This document shows positions 14,744 to 23,080 of a stretch of DNA of 33,102 nucleotides, in pieces. Both the position numbers and the translations under genes were made by a program. The stretch's first letter is position 1, and the number at the start of each line of letters is the position of its first letter. The notes beneath the pieces were generated by a model, which was not told the DNA's origin, made no database searches, and saw only the letters and a list, made by a program, of their open reading frames with translations. The stretch covers positions 1-33,102 of the forward strand of contig JAGGYI010000210.1 of assembly GCA_021162655.1 (NCBI GenBank). Direction: 5' to 3'. The DNA is from Anaerolineae bacterium (GTDB lineage: Bacteria > Chloroflexota > Anaerolineae > UBA1429).

Positions 14744-16297
14744 TCACTCCTCTGTAGATTTTGCTGAACTAAAGGGCTCCAGATGCTTGCTCAGATGGGT
14801 TTCTAGAGCATTGTAATGCGTTTCTTCGTTGGCTTCCAGCACTTTGAAAAGGCGATCGCGGAAGAGATAGTGCCCTGAGCCGTCTTGAGCGGTTAATACT
14901 GTGCCGAACGTAACGTGGAGAACTTGGCGGGCATCGAACTGATAGAGTACTTGGACAAGGTCCTGATCGTTCAAGTCGCTTGGGTTTGGCACTCGGTTGA
15001 GCTGGGCCGAGACGTGATAGGAGACTTTGTCCTTCTCATAGTTGGCGATGGCAAAAGTTAGAATCTCTCGAAAAAGAGCAGGATCCACTTGGGCAATGGC
15101 GTGAAGCGCCTCTAGGTAGCTGGTACCTGCTGTCTTGAGGTGGACAAGCTCACCCGCCAGCCGTGCAATGAGGGGATAGATGCTAAACTTGTCTGAGCCA
15201 GAATGGAGGCTGAGCTTGTAGGGCCCCAATGCCTTGGCTACTGCGACATGGCGTTTAAAAGTTTTTTCGAAAAGTGTGAGATCGCCAATATAGTCTACCC
15301 CCTTTTCAAAACGGCCGATGTAGCGGGGAGCCAAGCTGACCCATTCCACGCCTAGCCGACCGAGTTCACTGGCGATGAAAAAGTGTTCTTCTGGCTTGGT
15401 AGGAGTGTCCGTCTCGTCTACCGAGATTTCGAGCTCAAAGGGGCGCCCCGCTAGTCGCGTTTTCAGGTGCTGGTAGAGTTCTGCCAAGTGGGCCAAAGCC
15501 TGGCCATATTTGCATGCTGCTCGCAAAAGAGTTTCCTCTGTCATGTGGAGAGTGCAGTCTGGGGAGAGGGTCCAGTCTTTGCCGGCATAAGTCCGCATAG
15601 TCTCCTCAGCCGTGCTATGTAGGCGTCCCCAAGGAAGGGAGTAGAACTTTTGACGCAATGTATCCAAAGAGTCCGTTTCTGCTTGGTTGTCTACATGTTC
15701 TCGCGGGTCGAGGGTGTACATGATAAAGCCAGCTGTTACACAGCGATCGATATCCTCTTTGGTCTTTAGATGATCTGCATCGGCACCGAAACCCTCTCGC
15801 CAACCCTCTTGAAAGACTCCCCAGGTAGCAGAGTCTATAACTTGCTCTGGAGAGCGATGTGTGCGTTCCATCTCACGGATCGATTGCTGAGCAAGCACCC
15901 CAAAGATTCCTGGAGCATGTCGTAAAGCTCGGATGTGCCCTGGTGTGGCAATGCCCAATCTATCGCCCAAGCCAGCTGATTTGCGCAAACCTACCCGTAC
16001 AGGTGCGGTGAACGGCAGAGCTCGACGCAGGGCCTCTGCGTTTTGATGATTTGCTTGCCCGATTCCCAGGAAAAGTTGCTGACCGTGAAATTCGACCTGC
16101 CTTGTTGAGAGATCAAAGTCCTCGGGCAATGAGGAACCGAGCATACCTAGGAAGCGCTCACCCTTTTGTTTAGCGAGGAAAAAGAGTACTCCATCCTTTG
16201 TGGTGATGGAGCGGGAATAGACCTCTAACCCAGAGATGACAGCAAGTTCCTGGGGCAGATTGTCTGACTTTTGAATGAGCTCTTTGAGGTTGGCCAT
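14744..16297 (-). CDS. uxaE: tagaturonate epimerase family protein
   Basis: 517 residues. The overall sequence, with an N-terminal domain holding YSRSITTKDGVLFFLAKQ and RKSAGLGDRLGIATPGH and a C-terminal barrel-like part with SVDETDTPT, FFIASELGRLGVEWVS and YKLSLHSGSDKFS, is that of the UxaE family first described in Thermotoga maritima. UxaE epimerises D-tagaturonate to D-fructuronate, joining galacturonate breakdown to the glucuronate branch. The start at 16297 has AAGGAGTA 5 bases upstream. The longer open frame runs into the lacI gene and is rejected. It follows lacI by 19 bases and is the first enzyme of the operon. Conserved His, Asp and Glu residues of the C-terminal half are present, so activity is expected. 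Confidence 0.85.
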   Translation of the reverse strand: MANLKELIQKSDNLPQELAVISGLEVYSRSITTKDGVLFFLAKQKGERFLGMLGSSLPEDFDLSTRQVEFHGQQLFLGIGQANHQNAEALRRALPFTAPVRVGLRKSAGLGDRLGIATPGHIRALRHAPGIFGVLAQQSIREMERTHRSPEQVIDSATWGVFQEGWREGFGADADHLKTKEDIDRCVTAGFIMYTLDPREHVDNQAETDSLDTLRQKFYSLPWGRLHSTAEETMRTYAGKDWTLSPDCTLHMTEETLLRAACKYGQALAHLAELYQHLKTRLAGRPFELEISVDETDTPTKPEEHFFIASELGRLGVEWVSLAPRYIGRFEKGVDYIGDLTLFEKTFKRHVAVAKALGPYKLSLHSGSDKFSIYPLIARLAGELVHLKTAGTSYLEALHAIAQVDPALFREILTFAIANYEKDKVSYHVSAQLNRVPNPSDLNDQDLVQVLYQFDARQVLHVTFGTVLTAQDGSGHYLFRDRLFKVLEANEETHYNALETHLSKHLEPFSSAKSTEE

Positions 16298-16316
16298 AGG
16301 TACTCCTTCCGAGTTT

Positions 16317-17351
16317 TTAGGCGGACTCTCTGAGGATGAGTTCTGCATCGAGAAGAATTGGAGGAGGGGTTGATTCAGGTTTGGTCATGAGATCGAGTAG
16401 TAGGGCCATGGCTCTCTCTCCGATCTGGTATTTGGGCATGCGCATGGTGGAGAGGGGTGGAGTAGCATAGGAAGCAAAGATGATATCATCCCAGCCCAAG
16501 AGAGCACAGTCTTTGGGAACTTGGCGCCCCAAAGTGCGACAGGCTTGAAGCACTCCGAAGGCTACCAGGTCGTTGTATGCTAGGATTGCGGTCACCTCGG
16601 GATGCTCTGAAAGAAGTTTGAGAGCCGCTTGGCGTCCACCCTCAACATCAGGAGAACAAGGGAGGCACCAAGAATCCTCAGTGGTTAGGCCCGCAGTGCG
16701 CATCGCCTTTAGATAGCCCTGCCGCCGTTCCATCCCCGAGCGAGATTTGGGCGACCCACCCAAAAAGGCGATGCAGCGATGCCCTTGCGATACTAGATAG
16801 CGCACAGCTCTAAAGGCAGCCTCCGCATCGTTTACTAGTACGTAGCCAACACCTGGACGCGGCCTCTGGAGGCGGTTGATAAGGACGATGGGTTGCCAAG
16901 TCTCGATGGCTTGGTGCAGCCGCTCATCAGTGAGTCGAGAGCTGATGAGCAAAAGCCCATCGACCCTATGGGCCTCTAGCATATGAAGGATAGCCCATTC
17001 ACGTTCAGGGCGCTCATCGGTGTTGCAGAGCAACACACCGTAGTGTCTGCTGTGGGCGATCTCGGAAGCTCCACGCACCACTTCGGCGAAAAAGGGGTTT
17101 GCGATGTCAGGGACGACCACTCCCACCGTAAGGGTGCGGTTTGTTTTTAGTCCACGGGCAATGCTGTTGGGACGGTAGCCCATCTCTTGGGCGATGGCAA
17201 GAATGCGTTGCCGAGTCTCTGGGCTGATCTCGCCTTTGTTATTGATCGCCCTGGACACCGTTTGGGGAGAGACGCCCGCCCTCTGGGCCACATCCCGGAT
17301 GGTAACGTGGCGATTCCTTCGCTTCCCGTGATCGTTCACGTGATCGTTCAC
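16317..17351 (-). CDS. LacI-family repressor of the uronate operon
   Basis: 344 residues from a GTG at 17351. The LacI helix-turn-helix VTIRDVAQRAGVSPQTVSRAIN lies at 16-37, the hinge helix at about 58-65 (SIARGLK), and the periplasmic-binding-like sensor at 70-344 (LTVGVVVPDIANPFFAEVVRG, then the C-terminal LGWDDI). The longer open frame upstream runs across the promoter and is rejected. The promoter places the transcript start within a base or two of the GTG, so the mRNA is probably leaderless. A second GTG four codons on is the alternative start. The two operators lie over the first codons, which explains the doubled Val-Asn-Asp-His at the N-terminus and implies self-repression. The inducer is probably a uronate intermediate. 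Confidence 0.88.
   Translation of the reverse strand: MNDHVNDHGKRRNRHVTIRDVAQRAGVSPQTVSRAINNKGEISPETRQRILAIAQEMGYRPNSIARGLKTNRTLTVGVVVPDIANPFFAEVVRGASEIAHSRHYGVLLCNTDERPEREWAILHMLEAHRVDGLLLISSRLTDERLHQAIETWQPIVLINRLQRPRPGVGYVLVNDAEAAFRAVRYLVSQGHRCIAFLGGSPKSRSGMERRQGYLKAMRTAGLTTEDSWCLPCSPDVEGGRQAALKLLSEHPEVTAILAYNDLVAFGVLQACRTLGRQVPKDCALLGWDDIIFASYATPPLSTMRMPKYQIGERAMALLLDLMTKPESTPPPILLDAELILRESA
17329..17350. promoter_or_regulatory. two tandem LacI-type operators
   Basis: TGATCGTTCA occurs at 17329-17338 and again at 17341-17350, a 12-bp direct repeat. Each copy is a near-palindrome with the central CG typical of LacI-family operators. They begin right at the expected transcription start, so binding would block the promoter. 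Confidence 0.7.
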
Positions 17352-17358
17352 GACCAGC

Positions 17359-17387
17359 AGTATAGCATACAGGCAGATCAGAGTCAA
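17359..17387 (-). promoter_or_regulatory. promoter of the lacI-uxaE-uxuB-HAD-larA-gnd-pfk operon
   Basis: On the minus strand, TTGACT (17382-17387), a 17-base spacer and TATACT (17359-17364). Each box matches consensus at 5 of 6 positions. No other promoter was seen before the terminator at 8857, so it probably drives all seven genes. Confidence 0.8.
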
Positions 17388-17438
17388 TAGGAAGCTTGCT
17401 GGCCATAGTTGACGAAGCGGGGAGGGCTGTGGTAAGGT

Positions 17439-17462
17439 AAGGCAGCTTTGGCTAAAAGCCTT
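17439..17462. repeat. imperfect inverted repeat before the PadR-GH57 gene
   Basis: AAGGC (17439-17443) and GCCTT (17458-17462) enclose AGC and GCT inner pairs. It lies between the operon promoter on the minus strand and the PadR-GH57 start. It could be the PadR binding site, but this is only positional. A TTGACG at 17409 has no good -10 partner. Confidence 0.3.
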
Positions 17463-17485
17463 ATTTTGTGGTTGGGGAGAGGCGG

Positions 17486-19768
17486 ATGAAAAAGGCACGT
17501 GCGCTCGTTCTAGGGATCCTCCAGCAGGGTGAGCTGTATGGTTACCAGATCAAAAAAATGTTCCAGGAGGAACGCTTTAGCACGTGGGCTACTCTTCCGA
17601 TCGCCTCCCTTTACCATGAATTGAATAAAATGGCCGAGGAAGGGCTCATTGAACGTGTGGCTACCCAGTCTTCAAAAGGGCGCCCTGCACGGACGATCTA
17701 TCGGATCACTGAGCGGGGGCGCCAGGAGCTGAGCCACCTCTTGCGCAAGGCCTGGCTAGAGATGGAACCTCCCCGTTCCTCTCAGGACATTGCGGTCTTT
17801 TTTATGAATTCTCTACCTGAAGAAGAAGTGCTGAGTATGCTGCGTGAGCGCCTGGCAAAGCTTGAGGAAAAGTTACGCTGTGTGGAACGGGCATTGGAAA
17901 AGCAGGCTCGGCAGGCCGCAAGTCCTTCAACCCTTAGGGCCGTTTTAGATCACGCTCAGCTGCGCATCCTCGGGGAGATCGAGTGGACCCAGCACCTGAT
18001 TCGCGCCATTGAGAAGGGGGAGTTTAGGGCGCGTGCAAAGGAAGAAGCGCGGCGAGCTTCTTTGCGCAAGACGAAGGGGATAGGTGCTTTCACCTTTGTT
18101 TTGCATAGCCATTTACCGTATTGTCGGATGGCGGGCCAGTGGCCTCATGGTGAAGAATGGCTCCACGAAGCCTTGGCGGAGACGTATATTCCCCTTTTAA
18201 ACGCTCTTTATGATCTCAAAGAGGAAGGGGTCCCCTTCAAGCTGACGCTGAGTTTGACCCCCGTGCTTACTGAGCAACTCGCTGATCCCGATGTCCGCCG
18301 TCATTTTCTTCTTTATTTAGATCGTGAGATTGAGGTCGCACGTCGGGACATCCTCCGATTTGGTGAGATGGGCGATGCCCATTTGGAGTATTTGGCCGCT
18401 TTTTACCGAGATTATTATCTTCGTATTAAGGAGAGCTTTCTCCAGCGTTTTGCGGGAGATGTGATCCTGGCCTTCAAGCGTTTGCAGGACGAGGGATATG
18501 TAGAGATCGTTACCTCAGCGGCGACCCATGGATACCTTCCCCTCCTTGCGCGGGATTCCTCTATATATGGGCAATTGCGGACAGGCGTCGAGAGCTACAG
18601 GCGCTTTTTTGGACGTTCTCCAAGGGCTATATGGCTCCCCGAGTGTGCTTATCGCCCTGCTTACCATGAAGATGGCCTAGTGCGTCCTGCGTTAGAAGAG
18701 TTTTTGGCTCCGTTAGGATTGACTTGCTTCTTTGTAGAGACTCATGCCATAGAAGGAGGGCGCCCCGTAGGAAAGGCTGCGGGGGAGGTTGCCATTGGCC
18801 CGTACAGTGCCATCAGAAGGCGCTATGTGATTCCTATAGAGGAACGGGAGGCGACAGGAGGGACGACGTATTCTGCATACTATGTGGTGGGCAGTGATAA
18901 AGGGTTGACGGATCCTCCTGTTGCAGTCATCGGGCGGAACAACCGCACTGGGCAGCAGGTCTGGTCGGCGGATTGGGGTTATCCAGGGGATGCAGATTAT
19001 CGAGAATTTCACAAAAAAGATGGCGAGTCGGGCTTGCAATATTGGCGCGTCACTGGGCCAAAGGTCGATTTAGGCGGCAAGGATTACTATCACCCTGATT
19101 GGGCTGAGTATAAGGTGGAGCAGCATGCTCAGCATTTCGCCTCGCTGGTAGAGGATTTGCTTCGTTCCTATCATGAGGAAACTTCCAAATATGGGATTGT
19201 CTCTGCGAACTATGATACTGAGCTTTTCGGGCATTGGTGGTTTGAGGGGATAGAGTGGATCAAGCGAGTATTGCGCAAGCTGGCGCAAAGTGACGTGGTG
19301 GACCTGGTAACGGCTAGTGAGTATGTGGAGGTAAATGAGCCGGAAGAAGTGATCGCTCTTCCAGAGAGTTCCTGGGGAGCTGGGGGCACCCATTGGACTT
19401 GGGACAACCCCAAGACGCATTGGATGTGGGAACCAATTCATAGGGCAGAGAAACGCATGGAGAAGCTTGTGCAAAAGTATCCTGCGGCTCAAAAAGAGGC
19501 TCTTGCAGCCCTAAACCAAGCAGCTCGGGAGTTGTTGCTTTTGCAAGCGAGTGATTGGCCCTTTTTGGTGACAACTGGTCAGGCCAAAGAGTATGCAGAG
19601 GCGCGCTTCAAAAAGCACCTTGGGCGTTTTCACCGCCTGGCAGATTTACTCGAGCAGGGGGACCTAGCCGAAGCGGGGCGGTACGCGAGCAAGCTTTACG
19701 AATTGGACAAGATATTTCCTCATATAGATTATCGTTGGTTTGCCCCTCGACAGGGCAATCCCCAGTGA
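17486..19768 (+). CDS. PadR-type regulator fused to a GH57 glucan branching enzyme
   Basis: 760 residues in one open frame. Residues 1-90 are a PadR winged helix (LVLGILQQGELYGYQIKKMF, then SLYHELNKMAEEGLIER and RTIYRITERGRQEL). Residues 100-180 form the PadR C-terminal helices. A charged linker follows, then a full GH57 domain from about 199: HSHLPYCRMAGQWPHGEEW (207 on), nucleophile Glu386 in WLPECAYRP, acid/base Asp577 in NYDTELFGHWW, and the branching-enzyme pattern ESSWGAGGTHWTWDNP (627 on). The usual GH57 branching enzyme starts at a point equal to residue 199, and no good internal start was seen there. The enzyme part forms alpha-1,6 branches in glycogen-like glucans. GGAGAGG precedes the ATG at 17486. 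Genes for a GntR regulator, an aldo/keto reductase and a hydrolase follow closely. Confidence 0.88.
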   Translation: MKKARALVLGILQQGELYGYQIKKMFQEERFSTWATLPIASLYHELNKMAEEGLIERVATQSSKGRPARTIYRITERGRQELSHLLRKAWLEMEPPRSSQDIAVFFMNSLPEEEVLSMLRERLAKLEEKLRCVERALEKQARQAASPSTLRAVLDHAQLRILGEIEWTQHLIRAIEKGEFRARAKEEARRASLRKTKGIGAFTFVLHSHLPYCRMAGQWPHGEEWLHEALAETYIPLLNALYDLKEEGVPFKLTLSLTPVLTEQLADPDVRRHFLLYLDREIEVARRDILRFGEMGDAHLEYLAAFYRDYYLRIKESFLQRFAGDVILAFKRLQDEGYVEIVTSAATHGYLPLLARDSSIYGQLRTGVESYRRFFGRSPRAIWLPECAYRPAYHEDGLVRPALEEFLAPLGLTCFFVETHAIEGGRPVGKAAGEVAIGPYSAIRRRYVIPIEEREATGGTTYSAYYVVGSDKGLTDPPVAVIGRNNRTGQQVWSADWGYPGDADYREFHKKDGESGLQYWRVTGPKVDLGGKDYYHPDWAEYKVEQHAQHFASLVEDLLRSYHEETSKYGIVSANYDTELFGHWWFEGIEWIKRVLRKLAQSDVVDLVTASEYVEVNEPEEVIALPESSWGAGGTHWTWDNPKTHWMWEPIHRAEKRMEKLVQKYPAAQKEALAALNQAARELLLLQASDWPFLVTTGQAKEYAEARFKKHLGRFHRLADLLEQGDLAEAGRYASKLYELDKIFPHIDYRWFAPRQGNPQ

Positions 19769-19787
19769 GGCAGGGGAGGGGACGTTC

Positions 19788-20822
19788 GTGGCTATTCCTC
19801 CAAAGAAACGTTCTAAACCATTATATTGGCAGGTTGTCGAGGACATCTCTGCCCAGATCGAAGCCGGGACTTGGCGCCCTGGAGACAAGCTTCCCAGTGA
19901 GCGGGTGCTATGCAAAATGTATCGGGTTAGCCAGATCACCATTCGGAGGGCGTTGAGAGAGCTAGCTCATTTAGGGCGTGTTTACAGTCATCATGGTGTG
20001 GGCTGGTTCGTTTCTGATGCTCCGCTATCTGGCGTGCGACCTCAAGTAGGGCTGTTTGTTTCTTCCTGGGATCGATTAATGGGGCGGTTCATCTGGCACT
20101 TAGCCAAGGAGCTGGCTCAGGCAGGGATGGATCTCTGTTTGCTCCCAGAACCAACCCCTGCTGGAGAGACAGAAGTGCTCCTTTTCGCTGTGGCAGGTCG
20201 GGAGCAAGAGGTGAACGCACATTATGCGCAGCTGAGTGCCCAAAAGGCCTCGGCGCTTTTTCTTTTGCGTGGTTTGAATGAGCAGGCTCCGGCAGCCATC
20301 TTGGATGAGCGCCTGGGGATGGAACAGATCACGCGACACATTCTCAGCATGGGACACCATCGGGTTGCTTATTTGGGCCTTGATCCTGCTCTACTGGAAG
20401 GGCAGCTTCGCTATAGAGGTTTCGTTGAGGTGCTTTGGGAGCATGGGCTTGAGCTTCCCTTGGATTGGGTTTTTGCAGACCTAGAGCGAGAGGGAGAAAG
20501 ATTCCTGCGAGTTTTTCGTCCAGGCTACGGACCTACGGCGCTCGTTTGCGCCTCTGATCTTCAGGCGGCCAGAGCGATGGGCATGCTCCAGGAGGTTGGG
20601 CTTCGATGTCCGGATGATGTAGCCATTGTGGGGCTGGGCGACGAGGAGTTTGCCGCCTTTTTGCCAACGCCCTTGACGACGTTTCGTTTTGATTTGCTGG
20701 AGCTGGCTCGGCGCGTTGCTATGCTCTGCTTGGCTTTTTATGAGGGGAGAGAAGTGGAAAACGTTCGCGTTGCCGGAGAATTGGTTGTGCGGCAAAGCTG
20801 TGGGGCTAGCCAGAGGGCCTGA
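19788..20822 (+). CDS. GntR-family regulator with LacI-like effector domain
   Basis: 344 residues from GTG at 19788, which has GGGGAGGGG about 7 bases upstream. The GntR winged helix lies at 12-76 (YWQVVEDISAQIEAGTWRPG, LPSERVLCKMYRVSQITIRRAL). Residues 84-342 form a periplasmic-binding-protein-like sensor of the LacI type, with HRVAYLGL and PDDVAIVGLGDEEFA. This architecture resembles arabinose regulator AraR, so a sugar or sugar-derived ligand is likely. It starts 19 bases after the PadR-GH57 stop and precedes the aldo/keto reductase by 19 bases. The middle of the sensor (about residues 115-165) looks shorter than in typical LacI proteins. Its operator was not identified. Confidence 0.85.
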   Translation: MAIPPKKRSKPLYWQVVEDISAQIEAGTWRPGDKLPSERVLCKMYRVSQITIRRALRELAHLGRVYSHHGVGWFVSDAPLSGVRPQVGLFVSSWDRLMGRFIWHLAKELAQAGMDLCLLPEPTPAGETEVLLFAVAGREQEVNAHYAQLSAQKASALFLLRGLNEQAPAAILDERLGMEQITRHILSMGHHRVAYLGLDPALLEGQLRYRGFVEVLWEHGLELPLDWVFADLEREGERFLRVFRPGYGPTALVCASDLQAARAMGMLQEVGLRCPDDVAIVGLGDEEFAAFLPTPLTTFRFDLLELARRVAMLCLAFYEGREVENVRVAGELVVRQSCGASQRA

Positions 20823-20841
20823 CTAGGTTTGGAGAAGAGGA

Positions 20842-21984
20842 ATGGGTGAGCGGCGGATACCACAACGTGTGTTAGGCAAAACGGGGTTGAAAGTCTCGGT
20901 TTTGGGCTTGGGGGGCTTTCATCAAGTAGAGATTGGGCAGAGCTATGTGGAAAGACTTGTCGAGCGGTACCTGGAAGCGGGGGGAAACTATATAGAGACT
21001 GCTCGGAGCTATGGGGGAGGTGCGGCTGAGCGTAAACTGGGCCGTGCTCTGGTAGGCAAGAGAGCAGAGATCGTTCTTGTCTCCAAAACAGGGCAGCGTG
21101 AGGCTGAGGGAGCTTGGCAGGAAATTAACGAGTCTTTGGAAGCTCTCAAGACGGACTATCTGGATATCCTCCTCTACCACGGGGTAAATGATCGGGAGGC
21201 GGTGAAAGCGATACTCGCCCCTGGTGGGGCTGCCCAGGCCTTTGCGCGGGCTCGGGAGGAAGGGATGGTGCACTTTATAGGGGTAAGCTCCCACTGGCCG
21301 CAACTTCTTCCCTGGGTGATGGAGCAGCTCGATTTAGATGTGGTGATGTATTGGGTGAATTACTTGGATTTTTGTCATTATCCCGAGATCCCCCAACAAG
21401 TTGCTCCTGCCGCTCGTTCGAAGAGGTTGGGCATTATAGGAATGAAACCGCTGGCAGATGGTTACCTTTATCGTTCTGTCCGGGAGGCGTTCACTTTTGC
21501 TTTGGCTCAGGAAGTGGATGTGCTGGCATGTGGGTTTAACTCCTTAGAGATGTTGGAGAGAGATATCGAGGCGGTTTGTGCCTGGACGCAGCCTAATGTC
21601 CAGGTGTTGGAAACTATTCTCCGGGATGCGCCCGAATTGGGCGATTACGTTTGCCGCCAATGTGGGCAATGTCGCTTGCCCGACTTGGATTTACCCAAGG
21701 TCTTTGAGTTGGAGGGCAAGTTTGACCGCCAGATGTTTGATGGCCGCCCCAAGGAGGCGCCGGATTATGCCCTCCGCCAGCGCTTGGGGCCGTGGTTTCA
21801 CAATCAAGAGAGGGCGATTACTCTTTACAAGCCCTATGCAGAGCGGGTCCGAACTTTTTTGGAAGAGAGCAGACCTTTGCCAGCGTGCCCTTATGGAATC
21901 GATCTTTCATGGAAGCTTCGATTGGCTCATCTAAAGTTGACTAGTGATGGACGTTTCCCAGCTGGAGCAGCCGATGATTTTTAA
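20842..21984 (+). CDS. aldo/keto reductase with C-terminal cysteine (Fe-S type) cluster
   Basis: 380 residues. The AKR barrel occupies about 1-275: RVLGKTGLKVSVLGLGG, Tyr57 in ARSYGGG, Lys82 in LVSKTG and His113 in LLYHGVND. The catalytic Asp usually found as D-T-A is Glu52 here (NYIETARSY). The C-terminal extension carries CRQCGQC and a late CPYG, the four-cysteine pattern of AKR proteins annotated as binding a 4Fe-4S cluster. It probably reduces or oxidises a sugar-like carbonyl with NAD(P)H, substrate unknown. GAGAAGAGGA lies upstream of the ATG. It is placed between a GntR regulator and a carbon-nitrogen hydrolase, all closely spaced, which suggests one pathway. Confidence 0.85.
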   Translation: MGERRIPQRVLGKTGLKVSVLGLGGFHQVEIGQSYVERLVERYLEAGGNYIETARSYGGGAAERKLGRALVGKRAEIVLVSKTGQREAEGAWQEINESLEALKTDYLDILLYHGVNDREAVKAILAPGGAAQAFARAREEGMVHFIGVSSHWPQLLPWVMEQLDLDVVMYWVNYLDFCHYPEIPQQVAPAARSKRLGIIGMKPLADGYLYRSVREAFTFALAQEVDVLACGFNSLEMLERDIEAVCAWTQPNVQVLETILRDAPELGDYVCRQCGQCRLPDLDLPKVFELEGKFDRQMFDGRPKEAPDYALRQRLGPWFHNQERAITLYKPYAERVRTFLEESRPLPACPYGIDLSWKLRLAHLKLTSDGRFPAGAADDF

Positions 21985-21998
21985 GGAGGTAGGGTTCC

Positions 21999-22973
21999 AT
22001 GGCGCGACATGTACGCATCGCAACGGTGGCTCTTTTGGATAGAGGTGGGCCGACGGTAGAAGCGAACAGAGAGCGCATTGCCGCGTTGATAGAACAGGCG
22101 GCCGCGGAAAAGCCTGATATCATTTGTCTCCCAGAGACGTTTTTGGAGCAGGGAGTTTCCTTTACTGATCTGGCTCAAGTAGCGGAGCCGATCCCTGGTC
22201 CGACGATTGACATGGTAGCTGGGTATGCGAAGAAGTATGGCTGCTATATTATTTGCCCGCTAACGGCTATCCACGGCGATAAGTACATGAATGACTCTGT
22301 CTTGCTTGACCGTCGTGGTCAGGTGGTGGGGATCTATTCGAAAATACATCCTGTAGTTGAGGGATCTGAATTTAGGAGCTTGGAAAAAGGGATGACGCCT
22401 GGCACCGAGGCGCGGGTGTTTGATACAGATTTTGGTCGGGTAGGTATGCAGATTTGTTTTGACATTTTTTGGCCAGAGACATGGCAAGAGCTCAAGTGTA
22501 ATGGCGCAGAGATCGTTTTCTGGTCCTCTGCCTACGATGGGGGCAAGCATTTGAGTATTCATGCGTGGAACAACCATTTTTACGTTGTTTCGGCCGTCAA
22601 ATCAAGACGGGCTCGCATCGTTGATGTAATGGGAGAGGTGCTGGGCGTCACTGGGTGGGCTGACCCGGTCATCGCTCGTACAGTGAACCTTGATGTCGAA
22701 GTCTTTCATTGTGATTTCAATCGGTCGCAGATTCCTCTTATCAGAGCCAAGTATGGTCCCGATGTCAAGATACGTCTCTGGCACGAAGAGGATCTCTTTA
22801 CCTTGGAAGCGGAGCGAGAGGGGTTGACGGTAGAGGAGATCATTCGTGAATTCTCCTTGGAGCCTCTCCATGAATACTTGGATCGCAATGCGCGTCTGCA
22901 GGATGCCTGGCGCCGTGGATGGGCTATCCCCGATCTAACCCCGCCTTACGTTGGGAGACCTCAGTGGGAATAG
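21999..22973 (+). CDS. carbon-nitrogen hydrolase (nitrilase superfamily)
   Basis: 324 residues. The catalytic triad Glu46 (CLPETF), Lys115 (YSKIHP) and Cys153 (QICFDIFWPE) is intact. The domain spans about 5-265, with a helical C-terminal tail. Members hydrolyse amides, N-carbamoyl compounds or nitriles. The exact substrate is not evident. AAGGAGG lies 9 bases before the ATG and the gene starts 14 bases after the AKR stop, so it is likely the last gene of the PadR-GH57/GntR/AKR unit. A regulator of the sugar-sensing type upstream suggests an amino-sugar or amidated sugar derivative, as inference. Confidence 0.87.
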   Translation: MARHVRIATVALLDRGGPTVEANRERIAALIEQAAAEKPDIICLPETFLEQGVSFTDLAQVAEPIPGPTIDMVAGYAKKYGCYIICPLTAIHGDKYMNDSVLLDRRGQVVGIYSKIHPVVEGSEFRSLEKGMTPGTEARVFDTDFGRVGMQICFDIFWPETWQELKCNGAEIVFWSSAYDGGKHLSIHAWNNHFYVVSAVKSRRARIVDVMGEVLGVTGWADPVIARTVNLDVEVFHCDFNRSQIPLIRAKYGPDVKIRLWHEEDLFTLEAEREGLTVEEIIREFSLEPLHEYLDRNARLQDAWRRGWAIPDLTPPYVGRPQWE

Positions 22974-22993
22974 AAAGATAGGGCGAGGGGCTT

Positions 22994-23022
22994 TTGCTTA
23001 GGCCTCTGTTTGACGGTATAAT
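22994..23022 (+). promoter_or_regulatory. promoter of the CBM48-phosphodiesterase-nfi-spoIID operon
   Basis: TTGCTT (22994-22999), a 17-base spacer and a perfect TATAAT (23017-23022), about 58 bases before the CBM48 ATG. The -35 is weak. No clear terminator of the preceding gene was found between 22974 and 22993. Confidence 0.6.
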
Positions 23023-23080
23023 CTTTTTGAAGCTTTGATGGGCGTACCTAAAAAGACGGCGCTGTCCAAGGAGGTCGCCG

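Noticed and set aside
17352-17498. Longer LacI start with a hydrophobic leader
   Set aside because: It would place the start upstream of the promoter boxes. The hydrophobic stretch is a chance translation of the promoter.
22974-22993. Terminator hairpin after the carbon-nitrogen hydrolase
   Set aside because: Only GAGG/CCTC can pair and the rest of the stem does not match.
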